Assembly: GCA_016869835.1 (NCBI GenBank)
Contig: VGDH01000020.1
Coordinates: 1-34,356 of the forward strand
DNA from: Alphaproteobacteria bacterium
GTDB taxonomy: Bacteria; Pseudomonadota; Alphaproteobacteria; Rhodobacterales; Rhodobacteraceae
Length of the DNA stretch: 34,356 nucleotides
Direction: 5' to 3'
In this document: positions 6,928 through 14,793 of the stretch, one piece after another
Layout: every line of letters starts with the position of its first letter
Numbering within the stretch: position 1 is the stretch's first letter
The notes under the pieces: generated by a model
The model's database searches: none
What the model was told of the DNA's origin: nothing
What the model saw: the letters and a program-made list of their open reading frames with translations, nothing else
Made by a program: the position numbers and the translations under genes

Positions 6928-8049
6928 TCAACCTTCGGCCATGAGTTCGTCGAGGCTGGCGGGCAGCTCGATTTCCGTCTTGCGGCGGGCGGAAAGATCC
7001 ATCGCCATGGTCAGGACCAGGTTGCGGTGTCCGTCCTGTGCCGTGGCGTGGGGCGTGGGCACGCCCATGCAGATGCGCTGGTACCAGCTTACTGTCTCTT
7101 CGCGCATTGGTCCCCAAAGCTGATCCATGTGCAGGTCGCCCGGGGGGTAGCTGGTAAGGAAATCCACATGCCGCGCGGGTGGATTGTAGCCGTCGGGAAC
7201 ATAGCCGCCGCCCTGAACCACGTTCGTGGCCAGGACAAGGTCGCGGTGGGTGTCTTCGATATCGATCACGCCTTCGGTGCCTGCGATGCCGATTTCGAGG
7301 CCATAGACCGAACCCGGCCAGACCTCGGGCAGCGCCCAGCAGATGTTCATCGAGAAGACTGTGCCGTCATCCATGGTGAAGATGCCGAAAGTTGAATCCT
7401 TGGTGCCCCAACGCGACAGCACTTTGTCGTTGGACCGGGCATAGACCGTCGCGGGGGTCTTGCCCTCCATCAGCCAAAGCGACATGTCGAGGCTGTGGGT
7501 GCCCGACACGACCATCGGGGTCAGGAAGCGGCGGTTCTGGGTGCGGCGCAGGGTGGCGATGGGGACCATGCGGTTCATGAAGGCGCGGGTGACGACAGAA
7601 TGCACCTCGCCGATCTGGCCGGTGATCAGCTTTTCCTTCACCGTCAGGAACCGGCGCCGGAACCGCTGGGTATAGCCAAGCACCGCATCCACCCCCGCCT
7701 TTTCGATGGCGTCGAGGATTGCCTTGGATTCGTGGGCGTCCGTGGCCAGCGGCTTTTCGATGAACAGGTCAAAGCCCCGTTCGGCGGCGGCCACGGTCGG
7801 TGCGGCGTGGTGGTTTTCATCCGTCGCGATGATGACGGCGGTAACCTCGGGCCGGTCGAGAAGCTCAAGGAAATCGGTGGTGAAGAAGTCGGCGTTGCAA
7901 TCGGCCTTGAGCTTTTCGCCAAGCGGCCGGTTGATGTCACAAAGCCCGATCCAGCCCACACCGGGATAGTCGCGCGCGATGATCGCGCGGATGCGCCCGA
8001 TGGTGCCGCAGCCGATGATGGCGAGGCCGATTTCCTTTTTCACTGCCAT
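6928..8049 (-). CDS. Gfo/Idh/MocA-family NAD(P)-dependent oxidoreductase
   Basis: This 373-aa protein has an N-terminal Rossmann fold with the dinucleotide loop GCGTIGRIRA at about residues 13-22, and the family hallmark EKPLA near residue 98, whose lysine is catalytic. The C-terminal alpha/beta domain binds the substrate. Family members oxidise or reduce sugars, inositols, hemiacetals such as the ring-cleavage product handled by LigC, or other alcohols. GGAGGG lies 8 bases upstream of the ATG. The gene follows the enolase after 126 bp and precedes the ACMSD-like gene by 24 bp. A pair of palindromes lies in its leader. Context suggests a catabolic dehydrogenase; the substrate is open. Confidence 0.88.
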   Translation of the reverse strand: MAVKKEIGLAIIGCGTIGRIRAIIARDYPGVGWIGLCDINRPLGEKLKADCNADFFTTDFLELLDRPEVTAVIIATDENHHAAPTVAAAERGFDLFIEKPLATDAHESKAILDAIEKAGVDAVLGYTQRFRRRFLTVKEKLITGQIGEVHSVVTRAFMNRMVPIATLRRTQNRRFLTPMVVSGTHSLDMSLWLMEGKTPATVYARSNDKVLSRWGTKDSTFGIFTMDDGTVFSMNICWALPEVWPGSVYGLEIGIAGTEGVIDIEDTHRDLVLATNVVQGGGYVPDGYNPPARHVDFLTSYPPGDLHMDQLWGPMREETVSWYQRICMGVPTPHATAQDGHRNLVLTMAMDLSARRKTEIELPASLDELMAEG

Positions 8050-8128
8050 GCTTCTTTCCCTCCGAAAGAGTGTGAGTGATGCAGCAGCCTGGCGCTGCGG
8101 GACAGGATGCCGCCTGGGGCCTCCGGTG

Positions 8129-8157
8129 GAAACGATTGTTTCTGTTGGTAAATACCA
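8129..8157. promoter_or_regulatory. Twin palindromes upstream of the oxidoreductase, possible operators
   Basis: GAAACGATTGTTTC (8129-8142) and TGGTAAATACCA (8146-8157) lie 3 bases apart, in an A+T-rich patch between the enolase stop and the oxidoreductase start. The second has perfect TGGTA/TACCA arms and fits the general TGGT-N-ACCA pattern bound by FadR/FCD-type GntR regulators, one of which is encoded at 11.07 kb. The first resembles a LacI-type half-site pair. Binding is inferred. Confidence 0.45.
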
Positions 8158-8175
8158 GCATTCATCATGGCGCCC

Positions 8176-9276
8176 TCAGACGATGAAGCGGGCAAGCCGC
8201 GCGCCGTCGACGCGGATGCCAAGACCTGCACCTTCGGGCGGGGCGATGTGGCCGTCGCGGATCGTCACCGGGTCCGTCACGACGTCGGCCGCAAGATATG
8301 GCGCAGTCATCGAGGTGTCCCAGTCCAGTTGGGGCAAGGCGACGGCCAGGTGGGCGATGGCGGCAGAGGCAATGCCGGTCTCGGCGGTCTTGCCCGCCAG
8401 ATTGACATGCATGCCAAGCGATTGCATGAGCCGGCCGGCCTCCATCACGGCAAGTGCGCCGCCCAGCTTGATGGTCTTGAGGCTGCCGCCCGCCGCCGCA
8501 CCGGTTTCGTGGTGGCGGCGGATCTGATCGATGGAATGCAGCCCCTCGTCCGCGGCGATCGGGACGGCACAGGCGGCGGCACAGGCAGCCATTGTGGCAA
8601 GGTCCTCTTCGGCCACGGGCTGTTCGACAAAGTCGATCCCGGTGTCGCCGGCGCGGGCGCAGAAGGCCAGCGCCTGATCGGGCGCATAGCCCATGTTCGC
8701 ATCGGCCGAGACCCGGATGCCGGGTCCCGCGGCTGCGCGTATTGCGGCGCAGCGGGCGAGATCGGCCTCGACCCCCAGAATGCCGATCTTGACCTTGAGC
8801 GCGACAACACCCTCGGACACCAGACGCCGCGCATCGGCGACTTCCTCGGCAAGCGTACCGCCCGCGATGAAGACAAGCGCAGGCGCGCGGTCGCGCAGTC
8901 GCCCGCCAAGCAGCGCGTGGAGCGGTTGGCCCGTGCGCTGGCCGATGAGGTCGAGCAAGGCGATTTCCACTGCGGCCTTGGCACCGGGGTTGAAGTGGAT
9001 CAAGGGGGCGATGAGGTGGGGCAAGGCGGCGGCGGTGGTCACTTCGGCCCCGATCAACCGTTCGGCCATGTGGCGGATGGCAGCGACCATACCTGCCTGG
9101 GTTTCGCCATTCATCATGGGTGCAGAGGCGGCTTCGCCCCAGCCGATTGCCCCTGTCTCGTCCTCGGCGCGGACAATGACGTTGTCGGCTGCAGTCAAAG
9201 TGGACCCCGCCATCTTGACCGGCCTCTTAAGCGGGACTGACACGGGAATGGCAGTGATGGAGCGAAGGCGGAGCAT
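8176..9276 (-). CDS. Enolase-superfamily enzyme, muconate lactonizing (MLE) subgroup
   Basis: This 366-aa two-domain protein has an N-terminal capping domain and a C-terminal barrel. All catalytic positions of the MLE subgroup are present: the KVK pair (K161, K163), metal ligands D192 (SADANMGY), E218 (VEQP) and D243 (ADE), and K267 in KTIKLGG. Each is exactly six lower than the numbering known for Pseudomonas putida muconate cycloisomerase. The lysine at the end of the barrel separates it from the mandelate racemase and acid-sugar dehydratase subgroups. The start MLRLRSI at 9276 is preferred over an ATG 30 bases upstream because the family begins there. It may be a cycloisomerase, racemase or dipeptide epimerase. 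It heads the minus-strand operon. Confidence 0.87.
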   Translation of the reverse strand: MLRLRSITAIPVSVPLKRPVKMAGSTLTAADNVIVRAEDETGAIGWGEAASAPMMNGETQAGMVAAIRHMAERLIGAEVTTAAALPHLIAPLIHFNPGAKAAVEIALLDLIGQRTGQPLHALLGGRLRDRAPALVFIAGGTLAEEVADARRLVSEGVVALKVKIGILGVEADLARCAAIRAAAGPGIRVSADANMGYAPDQALAFCARAGDTGIDFVEQPVAEEDLATMAACAAACAVPIAADEGLHSIDQIRRHHETGAAAGGSLKTIKLGGALAVMEAGRLMQSLGMHVNLAGKTAETGIASAAIAHLAVALPQLDWDTSMTAPYLAADVVTDPVTIRDGHIAPPEGAGLGIRVDGARLARFIV

Positions 9277-9360
9277 GGGTCGTCCTGTCAGTCGTCGGAT
9301 TGCCAAAGCGCGAATGCCGGGTTAGATCGGAGGCGCAGCCGGGCTTGGGAGGGCCCGCAA

Positions 9361-9375
9361 AGGAGGTGCAGCTTG
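9361..9375 (+). promoter_or_regulatory. Ribosome binding site supporting a TTG start
   Basis: AGGAGG at 9361-9366 is followed after 6 bases by TTG at 9373-9375. The near-perfect Shine-Dalgarno supports the TTG as the real start of the ModA-like gene. No ATG or GTG occurs nearby in frame. Confidence 0.6.
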
Positions 9376-10065
9376 CTGAAAGTCCTGAGTGGCGGTGCGG
9401 CGCAGGGGCTGGCCGAGGCGTTGGCCGACACCATCCGGGCTGCGACGGGCGAAAGCCTGACGGGCGATTTCGGACCCGTGGGCGGCATGCGCGACCGGAT
9501 CGTTGCGGGCGAGGCTGCGGATTTCGTGATCCTGTCGCGCAAGCTGGTCGAGGATCTGGCGGCGGGCGGCCATGTGCTGCGCGACACGATCACCGATATC
9601 GGTGACGTGGCCACGGGCGTGGCGCTCAGAGCGGGTGATCCCGATGCATCCTGCGCTACGGCACAAGAGTTGCGGGCGCTGCTTCTGGCCTCTGACGGTA
9701 TCTTCTTTCCCGATCCGGTGGCTGCGACGGCAGGCATCCATTTCACCCGCGTCCTGAGCGATCTGGGCATCGCAGAGACTGTCGCCGACCGGCTGAAGAC
9801 CTTTCCGGGCGGCATACCAGCGATGAAGGCAATGGGGCAAAGCCCGCTCGTCCGCCCGGTCGGCTGCACGCAGATCACCGAGATCCTGCGCATCCCAACC
9901 GTACGCCTCGTCGGATTGCTGCCCCCGGGCCTTGACCTTTTGACGACCTACACCGCTGCCGTCACGACCCGCGCGGCGAACCCGCAGGCGGCGGCCCAGG
10001 TCATCGCGATGATGGCAGCGCCGGTGGCGGCCGACACACGCCGCGCCATCGGGTTCGCCGGATAG
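9373..10065 (+). CDS. ModA-like substrate-binding domain protein without signal peptide
   Basis: This 230-aa protein has the type II periplasmic-binding fold of molybdate-binding-like proteins: an opening KVLSGGAAQGL, then GPVGGMRDRIVAGEAADFVIL, and a later FPDP segment. It starts with TTG behind a strong AGGAGG. There is no hydrophobic leader, so the protein should stay in the cytoplasm and is unlikely to be a transporter component. Similar soluble domains occur as stand-alone ligand-binding proteins in catabolic clusters, but their function is largely unassigned. It is transcribed divergently from the enolase, with 96 bp between the starts, and convergently with the FAH-family gene. Confidence 0.72.
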   Translation: MLKVLSGGAAQGLAEALADTIRAATGESLTGDFGPVGGMRDRIVAGEAADFVILSRKLVEDLAAGGHVLRDTITDIGDVATGVALRAGDPDASCATAQELRALLLASDGIFFPDPVAATAGIHFTRVLSDLGIAETVADRLKTFPGGIPAMKAMGQSPLVRPVGCTQITEILRIPTVRLVGLLPPGLDLLTTYTAAVTTRAANPQAAAQVIAMMAAPVAADTRRAIGFAG

Positions 10066-10102
10066 GGCTTCGCGCCGGACAGCGTGTTTCATCGGCGCGC
10101 CG

Positions 10103-10972
10103 TCAGCCCACGGGGTTTTCAAGGACACCAAGTCCGGTGATCGCCACGCGCATCCGGTCGCCGGGCCGCAGATAGACCGGAGGGCTGAACCCGATCCCCA
10201 CTCCCACTGGCGTTCCCGTGGCGATGATGTCGCCTGGCAGCAGCGTGATGGTATGCGACAGCGTCTCGATCAGGGTCGGGATATCGAAGATAAGGTCGCT
10301 TACCTTGGCGTGCTGGCGCAGTTCGCCATTGATCTCGGTCGACAGCTCCAGCGCGGCCGGATCGCCCACCTCGTCGGCAGTCGCAATCCACGGCCCCATC
10401 GGGCAAAAGGTGTCGCAGCCCTTGCCGATGACCCACTGGTTGTGCCGCTTCTGCAACTCGCGCGAGGTCACGTCGTTAAGGATGACATAACCGAAGACAT
10501 GGTCCATCGCCTGCGCCCGAGACACGCCGAAGGTGCGCTTGCCGATGACCAGGGCCAGTTCGCCCTCGTAATCCAAGCTCGCCGTCGGGTCGATCGAGGC
10601 GCGCACCGTGTCGCCGGGACCGATGACGCTGGTCGTGGCTTTGGTGAAGATCACCGGAGCGGAAGGGATCTGTTCCTTCGCGCTGGAATCGAAGCCGCTC
10701 TTGTGAAACTCGGCGGCATGGGCGTGATAGTTCTTGCCCACGCAAAAGACGTTGCGTCGGGGTTCGGGGATCGGCGCCATCAGGCGAATGTCGGCCAAGG
10801 CCACGCGCGGGCCGCCCCGCGCCGCCCAGTCTGCCCGCGCCGCATCGCCCCCAGCGATCAGCGCCAGGACTGCTCCTGACGCCTCCGGTCCAGTCGCGCA
10901 GATTACAACCGCGTCGCCATCCACCCAGCCGGCCACCATCTGACCGTTCGTCGTGCCCGTGATGAGTTTCAT
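10103..10972 (-). CDS. Fumarylacetoacetate hydrolase (FAH) family protein
   Basis: This 289-aa protein has the C-terminal FAH fold. The segment VGKNYHAHAAEF opens the catalytic domain, and the metal-binding acidic cluster is visible in DYEGELALVIGKR, followed by the NDVTSRELQ region, GKGCDTFCPMGP and the late IIATGTPVGVG. Family members hydrolyse or decarboxylate 3-oxo acids formed after ring opening or sugar-acid dehydration. All the usual metal-ligand motifs are present, so it is probably active. It is transcribed divergently from the GntR regulator across a 97-bp A+T-rich gap and converges on the ModA-like gene. It may act late in the pathway encoded by the cluster; the substrate is unknown. 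Confidence 0.88.
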   Translation of the reverse strand: MKLITGTTNGQMVAGWVDGDAVVICATGPEASGAVLALIAGGDAARADWAARGGPRVALADIRLMAPIPEPRRNVFCVGKNYHAHAAEFHKSGFDSSAKEQIPSAPVIFTKATTSVIGPGDTVRASIDPTASLDYEGELALVIGKRTFGVSRAQAMDHVFGYVILNDVTSRELQKRHNQWVIGKGCDTFCPMGPWIATADEVGDPAALELSTEINGELRQHAKVSDLIFDIPTLIETLSHTITLLPGDIIATGTPVGVGIGFSPPVYLRPGDRMRVAITGLGVLENPVG

Positions 10973-11069
10973 TTTTTCGTTGCTTTGTCGTTTTGTCGAT
11001 GATTTACGATATTACATATAGAACATGGGGCGCAGGCCCTGTCAAACCGTCGGATGACGAACGTCAGCA
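10973..11069. promoter_or_regulatory. Divergent promoter region between FAH and GntR genes
   Basis: This 97-bp gap is A+T-rich in its first half. On the plus strand TTGTCG (10993-10998) and TATAGA (11017-11022), 18 bp apart, make a plausible sigma-70 promoter for the GntR operon. TTTGTCG occurs twice in tandem here and could be part of an operator. There is no direct evidence for the start of transcription. Confidence 0.35.
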
Positions 11070-11795
11070 GTGATCGAGGTGGTCTTGTTCAACGGGGCAC
11101 AATTTTTGCAATTCCCGGACCCGAAGGCTTCCTTCGGTGAAATCCAGACCCTTGCCGACGAGGCCTATCTCGCGATCAAGTCCGACATCATGCGCGGGGT
11201 CCGCCACCCCGGTGAACGGCTGCGGATCGAGAAGCTGCGCACCATCTACAACATAGGCCCCACGCCGCTGCGCGAAGCGCTGCAGCGGCTGAGCGCCGAC
11301 CGCCTCGTGGTGGCCGAGGGCAACCGGGGATTTTCCGTCGCACCTTTCGATCTGGACGAGTTCAATGATCTCAATACCGCCCGGATCGCGGTCGAGCAGG
11401 CGGCCCTGCGCCTTTCGCTGCAGAACGGCGGGATCGAATGGGAAGGCGGGGTGGTCGCTGCGGCCTATGTGATGGAGCGTGAGGACAAGGCGCTGACCGG
11501 ACACAGCGGCCCGGTCCCCGACAGCTGGGAGCAAGCGAACGCGGCTTTTCACGCCTCACTTGTCGCGGCCTGCGGGTCAAAGTGGCTCCTCTGGACGCGG
11601 TCGCATCTGCACGACCTGTGCGAACGCTATCGCCGGGCGGCGGTGTCGCACGGGGTGGGGGATCGGGCACTATACGTCGAACACGGCGAACTGGCGATGG
11701 CGGCGCTGGCGCGTCATGCGGATTTGGTCTGCGACCTGACCGAACGGCATTACGGCCGCACCGTGCAGGTGTTTCATCAGATGCTACGCCAGTGA
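11070..11795 (+). CDS. GntR-family transcriptional regulator, FadR/FCD type
   Basis: This 241-aa protein has a winged helix at about residues 28-95 (AYLAIKSDIMRG, then GPTPLREALQRLSADRLV, the classic GntR recognition helix) and an all-helical FCD effector domain at about 105-235. In the FCD domain, histidines such as those in NAAFHASLVAAC and RHADLV are likely metal or carboxylate-effector ligands. The GTG at 11070 is the upstream-most start and has only a weak ribosome site, so the true start may lie a little further in. These regulators usually repress catabolic operons until an acidic substrate or intermediate binds. It leads the plus-strand transport operon and probably controls both arms of the cluster. 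Confidence 0.85.
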   Translation: MIEVVLFNGAQFLQFPDPKASFGEIQTLADEAYLAIKSDIMRGVRHPGERLRIEKLRTIYNIGPTPLREALQRLSADRLVVAEGNRGFSVAPFDLDEFNDLNTARIAVEQAALRLSLQNGGIEWEGGVVAAAYVMEREDKALTGHSGPVPDSWEQANAAFHASLVAACGSKWLLWTRSHLHDLCERYRRAAVSHGVGDRALYVEHGELAMAALARHADLVCDLTERHYGRTVQVFHQMLRQ

Positions 11796-11817
11796 GGCGC
11801 ACGGAAAGGGCGGCCCG

Positions 11818-12684
11818 ATGATCCAGGGCGGGATGAATGACGACGCGATCCCCGGCCTGCCCGTCGATGACAGTCCGTTCTGGAAGCGTGCGCTGAAGCA
11901 TGCAGCGATCCTTGCCTCGTTGCTGGTCGTATGGGAATTCGTCACCGCCTTCGGCTATGCTGACCCGCTGCTCTTTCCACGACCGTCGCATATCTTCGCC
12001 TCGTTCGTGCCGCTTTACGTGACAAGGGCCATCGTCTGGGAACACTTGTGGGTCACCATGGCGACGGTGATGGCCGGATTCGTCGTGGGCACGATCCTTG
12101 GCATCGTCCTCGCGGTGCTCGCGGGCCTCAGCGAGACGATCCACCGCTACATGAAGCCCTATGTCATCGTGCTAGAGGCGATGCCGCGTATCGCCATCGG
12201 GCCTCTCATGCTGGCCTGGCTTGGCTTCGGCTTTGGCGCGAAGCTGGCGATCGTGACGCTCGTCTGCTTCTTTGCGCCCTTCATCAACACGCTGACGGCG
12301 ATCCTGTCGGCCAACCCGGCACAGTTGGAACTCATGCGTTCGCTTGGGGCCTCCAAGTGGCAGACGCTGACCAAGGCCATCGTGCCCGACGCCATGCCGA
12401 TGATCATGGCGGGCGTCAGGATGGCCATGGCTTCAGCGCTCGGCGGCGCGCTGGTCGCGGAATTCATCTCGTCGAACAAGGGGATGGGCGTGCTGCTCGA
12501 CAACCTCGCCGCGCAGCTCAACATGTCGGGCGCCTTTGCTACGCTCCTGTCGCTCACCATCATCGGCTACGTCCTTTATGCCTTGATGGAGGCGATCGAT
12601 AACCGCGTGATCTTCTGGCAGAATGACCGTGGCCTGCGCCGCGTCTCGGCTCGCCGCCGCCGCCGTTGGGAGGCGCGGACATGA
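11818..12684 (+). CDS. NitT/TauT-type ABC transporter permease 1
   Basis: This 288-aa inner-membrane protein of the SsuC/TauC class has about six transmembrane segments. The cytoplasmic EAA loop that docks on the ATPase reads LMRSLGASKWQTLTKAIVPD. It is paralogous to the next gene, sharing RVIFWQN near the end and an arginine-rich tail (SARRRRRWE). The start at 11818 follows the regulator by 22 bp; an alternative ATG lies five codons on. Its stop overlaps the start of permease 2 as ATGA. Together they probably form a heterodimeric channel powered by the ATPase encoded at 5.06 kb. Confidence 0.9.
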   Translation: MIQGGMNDDAIPGLPVDDSPFWKRALKHAAILASLLVVWEFVTAFGYADPLLFPRPSHIFASFVPLYVTRAIVWEHLWVTMATVMAGFVVGTILGIVLAVLAGLSETIHRYMKPYVIVLEAMPRIAIGPLMLAWLGFGFGAKLAIVTLVCFFAPFINTLTAILSANPAQLELMRSLGASKWQTLTKAIVPDAMPMIMAGVRMAMASALGGALVAEFISSNKGMGVLLDNLAAQLNMSGAFATLLSLTIIGYVLYALMEAIDNRVIFWQNDRGLRRVSARRRRRWEART

Positions 12685-13574
12685 GCGGGGCGAGCACCAT
12701 GTCGGCGCGGCTGGTCCGTATCGCCACGTGGCTCACCGATCCGGTCTTTCTGCGCCGCGCCCTCACCCATTTGCTCATCTTCGCGGCCATCATCGGGGTC
12801 TGGGAATGGGCCGGCCGCACCGGACGGCTCAACGACCTCATCATGCCCGCCCCCAGCGCCATCGCCGAGGCGCTCTGGCGGATGTATTTCGTCACGGGCG
12901 AGGTTTACTGGCATTTCTTCGTGACGCTTTATGAGGCTGTCGCGGGCTTCTTCATCGGCTCTGCCATCGGTGCGGGGCTGGCCATCGCCGCTGCGCTTAG
13001 CCTGACCTTCCGGCGCTACATTGCGCCCTATGCCATCGCGCTGAACGTCACGCCAGGGATTGCCGTGACGCCGATCTTCATCGCCTGGTTCGGGTTCGGC
13101 TGGTCGTCCAAGATCGCGCTCGCGGCGCTGATCGTGTTCTTTCCGGTCTTCGTCAACACGCTCTCGGGCCTCTTGCGCACTGACCGCGACACGTCGGAGC
13201 TCTTCCGTTCGCTTGGCGCAAGCCGGGCGCAGACCTTCTTCAAACTGATGATCCCGAACGCCGCACCGATGATCTTTGCCGGGCTGAAGATCGCGATGAC
13301 AAGCGCCCTTGTCGGCGCCATCGTCGCCGAATTCGCGTCGGCGACCGAAGGGATCGGCATCCTGATGCAGCGCTATGCGCACAAGCTGGATATCGCGGCC
13401 TCCATCGCGGTGCTGCTCAGCATGGCGCTCATGGGCCTGTTCCTGTTCACGATGATGGAAATTGCCGACCGCCGCGTCGTCTTCTGGCAACACCAGAACC
13501 GGCTCGACGCGATGTCGCGCCGCCGCCGCCGCCGCTGGTCCGGCGCGGCGGTCGCCGAACCGGCCCGCGCCTAA
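12681..13574 (+). CDS. NitT/TauT-type ABC transporter permease 2
   Basis: This 297-aa permease is paralogous to permease 1. Membrane helices alternate with the EAA loop (LFRSLGASRAQTFFKLMIPN), and the C-terminus carries RRVVFWQH followed by six arginines (SRRRRRRWSG). The ATG at 12681 overlaps the permease 1 stop and has GGGAGG upstream, so the two proteins are coupled and likely made in equal amounts. Most systems of this class encode one permease that acts as a homodimer. Keeping two diverged copies suggests an asymmetric channel, or an unusually shaped substrate. Confidence 0.9.
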   Translation: MSGASTMSARLVRIATWLTDPVFLRRALTHLLIFAAIIGVWEWAGRTGRLNDLIMPAPSAIAEALWRMYFVTGEVYWHFFVTLYEAVAGFFIGSAIGAGLAIAAALSLTFRRYIAPYAIALNVTPGIAVTPIFIAWFGFGWSSKIALAALIVFFPVFVNTLSGLLRTDRDTSELFRSLGASRAQTFFKLMIPNAAPMIFAGLKIAMTSALVGAIVAEFASATEGIGILMQRYAHKLDIAASIAVLLSMALMGLFLFTMMEIADRRVVFWQHQNRLDAMSRRRRRRWSGAAVAEPARA

Positions 13575-13652
13575 GCAAGTGTCCGGGTCCGACGACTGAG
13601 TCCGCCAGTCTGCGGACAGAGAAACTGGAAAAAGAAGCTGGGAGGATAAGAA

Positions 13653-14726
13653 ATGATACGTTCAACCATCGTCATGAATCGGGTCGGTGCCGTCCTGCTT
13701 GCCGGGCTCGGGCTTGGTGCGAGCAGTGCCATGGCGCAGGATACGCTCAACGTGCTGATCGCGAACGAGCGGTCCAATACCTTCTACGGCATGTTCCTCG
13801 CCGAGGAACTTGGCTATTGGGAGGACGTGGGGATCAAAGTGAACTGGCTTTCTTCGGCCACCACCATTCCCTATGTCGCCTTCCTGTCGAACGGGCAGGC
13901 CGATCTGGTGATGTTCGACGCGGCGCAAACGCTGCAGGCCGTCGATGCCGGTCAGGACTTCAAGATCATCTACGAAGACATGCAATTCGCCCCGGAGGCC
14001 ATGTATGTCGCCGCCGATAGCGACATCACCGAAATCGCGCAGCTTAAGGGCCAGACCATCGGGCTGGTCAGTGACCGTGACCGCATCATTGCCCAGGTTG
14101 CGCTGGAAAGTGCGGGGCTGACGATCGACGATGTCGATACGGTGGTGCTTGGTGAAGGCGGGCCGACGCTTGCCAACGCTTTCATCCGCGGAACCGTGGC
14201 TGCCGTTGCGGGTGGCGCGACCGAGCTTGCGACGATCCAGGGGGCCGGCGTGGCAATCCGCAACATCACGCCGCCCGAAGTCGCCGAGAACCCCGCCAAC
14301 TCCTTTGCGATCCGGACTGACCGGATCGACGAACTGCGCAACCCTGTGGAGCGCTTCCTGCTCGCATGGTCCAAAGGGATGGAAGCGGGTCGCCTTGACC
14401 TGCAGATGTCCGGGGCGATCATGTCGGAAGCGGTGCCGGAACAGTGGGTCACCTTAGAGGCGGGCCGCCAGCATCTCGAACTCGCCGCGATGAAGCTGCA
14501 CGAGCCGCTCTCTGACCAGCGGGGCGCTCTCCACCCCGACATGTGGGCCCGTGTCCAACCTGTGCTCGTAAGCGTGGGAGAGATCAGCAAGACGCATGAT
14601 CCGGCGACCTTTACCGACAGCAGCTTCATCGAGGCCGCCAACCAATACAACATGGATGAAATCAAGGCCGACGTTGCCGAGTGGATCGCCAACAACCAGG
14701 ACCGCTACAACGCAATGGCGCAGTAG
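13653..14726 (+). CDS. NMT1/THI5-like ABC transporter substrate-binding protein
   Basis: This 357-aa periplasmic protein has a signal peptide (about residues 1-28, ending SSAMA before QDT). The mature part has the NMT1/SsuA-like type II binding fold: FYGMFLAEELGYWEDVGIKV, then SNGQADLVMFDAAQ and LKGQTIGLV. GGGAGG is followed 7 bases later by the ATG. The family captures thiamine precursors, sulfonates, nitrate or aromatic carboxylates for the NitT/TauT importers. It closes the GntR-permease-permease operon and is followed by a clear terminator, so its partners are the two permeases and the distant ATPase. The ligand is unknown. Confidence 0.9.
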   Translation: MIRSTIVMNRVGAVLLAGLGLGASSAMAQDTLNVLIANERSNTFYGMFLAEELGYWEDVGIKVNWLSSATTIPYVAFLSNGQADLVMFDAAQTLQAVDAGQDFKIIYEDMQFAPEAMYVAADSDITEIAQLKGQTIGLVSDRDRIIAQVALESAGLTIDDVDTVVLGEGGPTLANAFIRGTVAAVAGGATELATIQGAGVAIRNITPPEVAENPANSFAIRTDRIDELRNPVERFLLAWSKGMEAGRLDLQMSGAIMSEAVPEQWVTLEAGRQHLELAAMKLHEPLSDQRGALHPDMWARVQPVLVSVGEISKTHDPATFTDSSFIEAANQYNMDEIKADVAEWIANNQDRYNAMAQ

Positions 14727-14751
14727 GCGCAATCGGCATAAGCAGAACGCA

Positions 14752-14778
14752 GGGCGTCCCGTCGCGGGGCGCCCTTTT
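14752..14778 (+). terminator. Rho-independent terminator of the transport operon
   Basis: GGGCGTCCC (14752-14760) pairs with GGGGCGCCC (14766-14774), giving nine pairs with one G-U. The loop has 5 bases and TTTT follows. It lies 25 bp after the binding-protein stop. Confidence 0.8.
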
Positions 14779-14793
14779 CTGCATGTCAGCCGG

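Noticed and set aside
5905-8049. LigC/LigI pair of protocatechuate meta-cleavage
   Set aside because: Family-level resemblance only. No LigAB dioxygenase or LigJ/LigK gene lies in the window.
5905-10972. Non-phosphorylative L-fucose/L-rhamnose acid pathway (dehydrogenase, lactonase, dehydratase, FAH hydrolase)
   Set aside because: The enzyme superfamilies match in part, but the enolase has MLE-type lysines rather than the His-Asp dyad of acid-sugar dehydratases, and the amidohydrolase is ACMSD-like.
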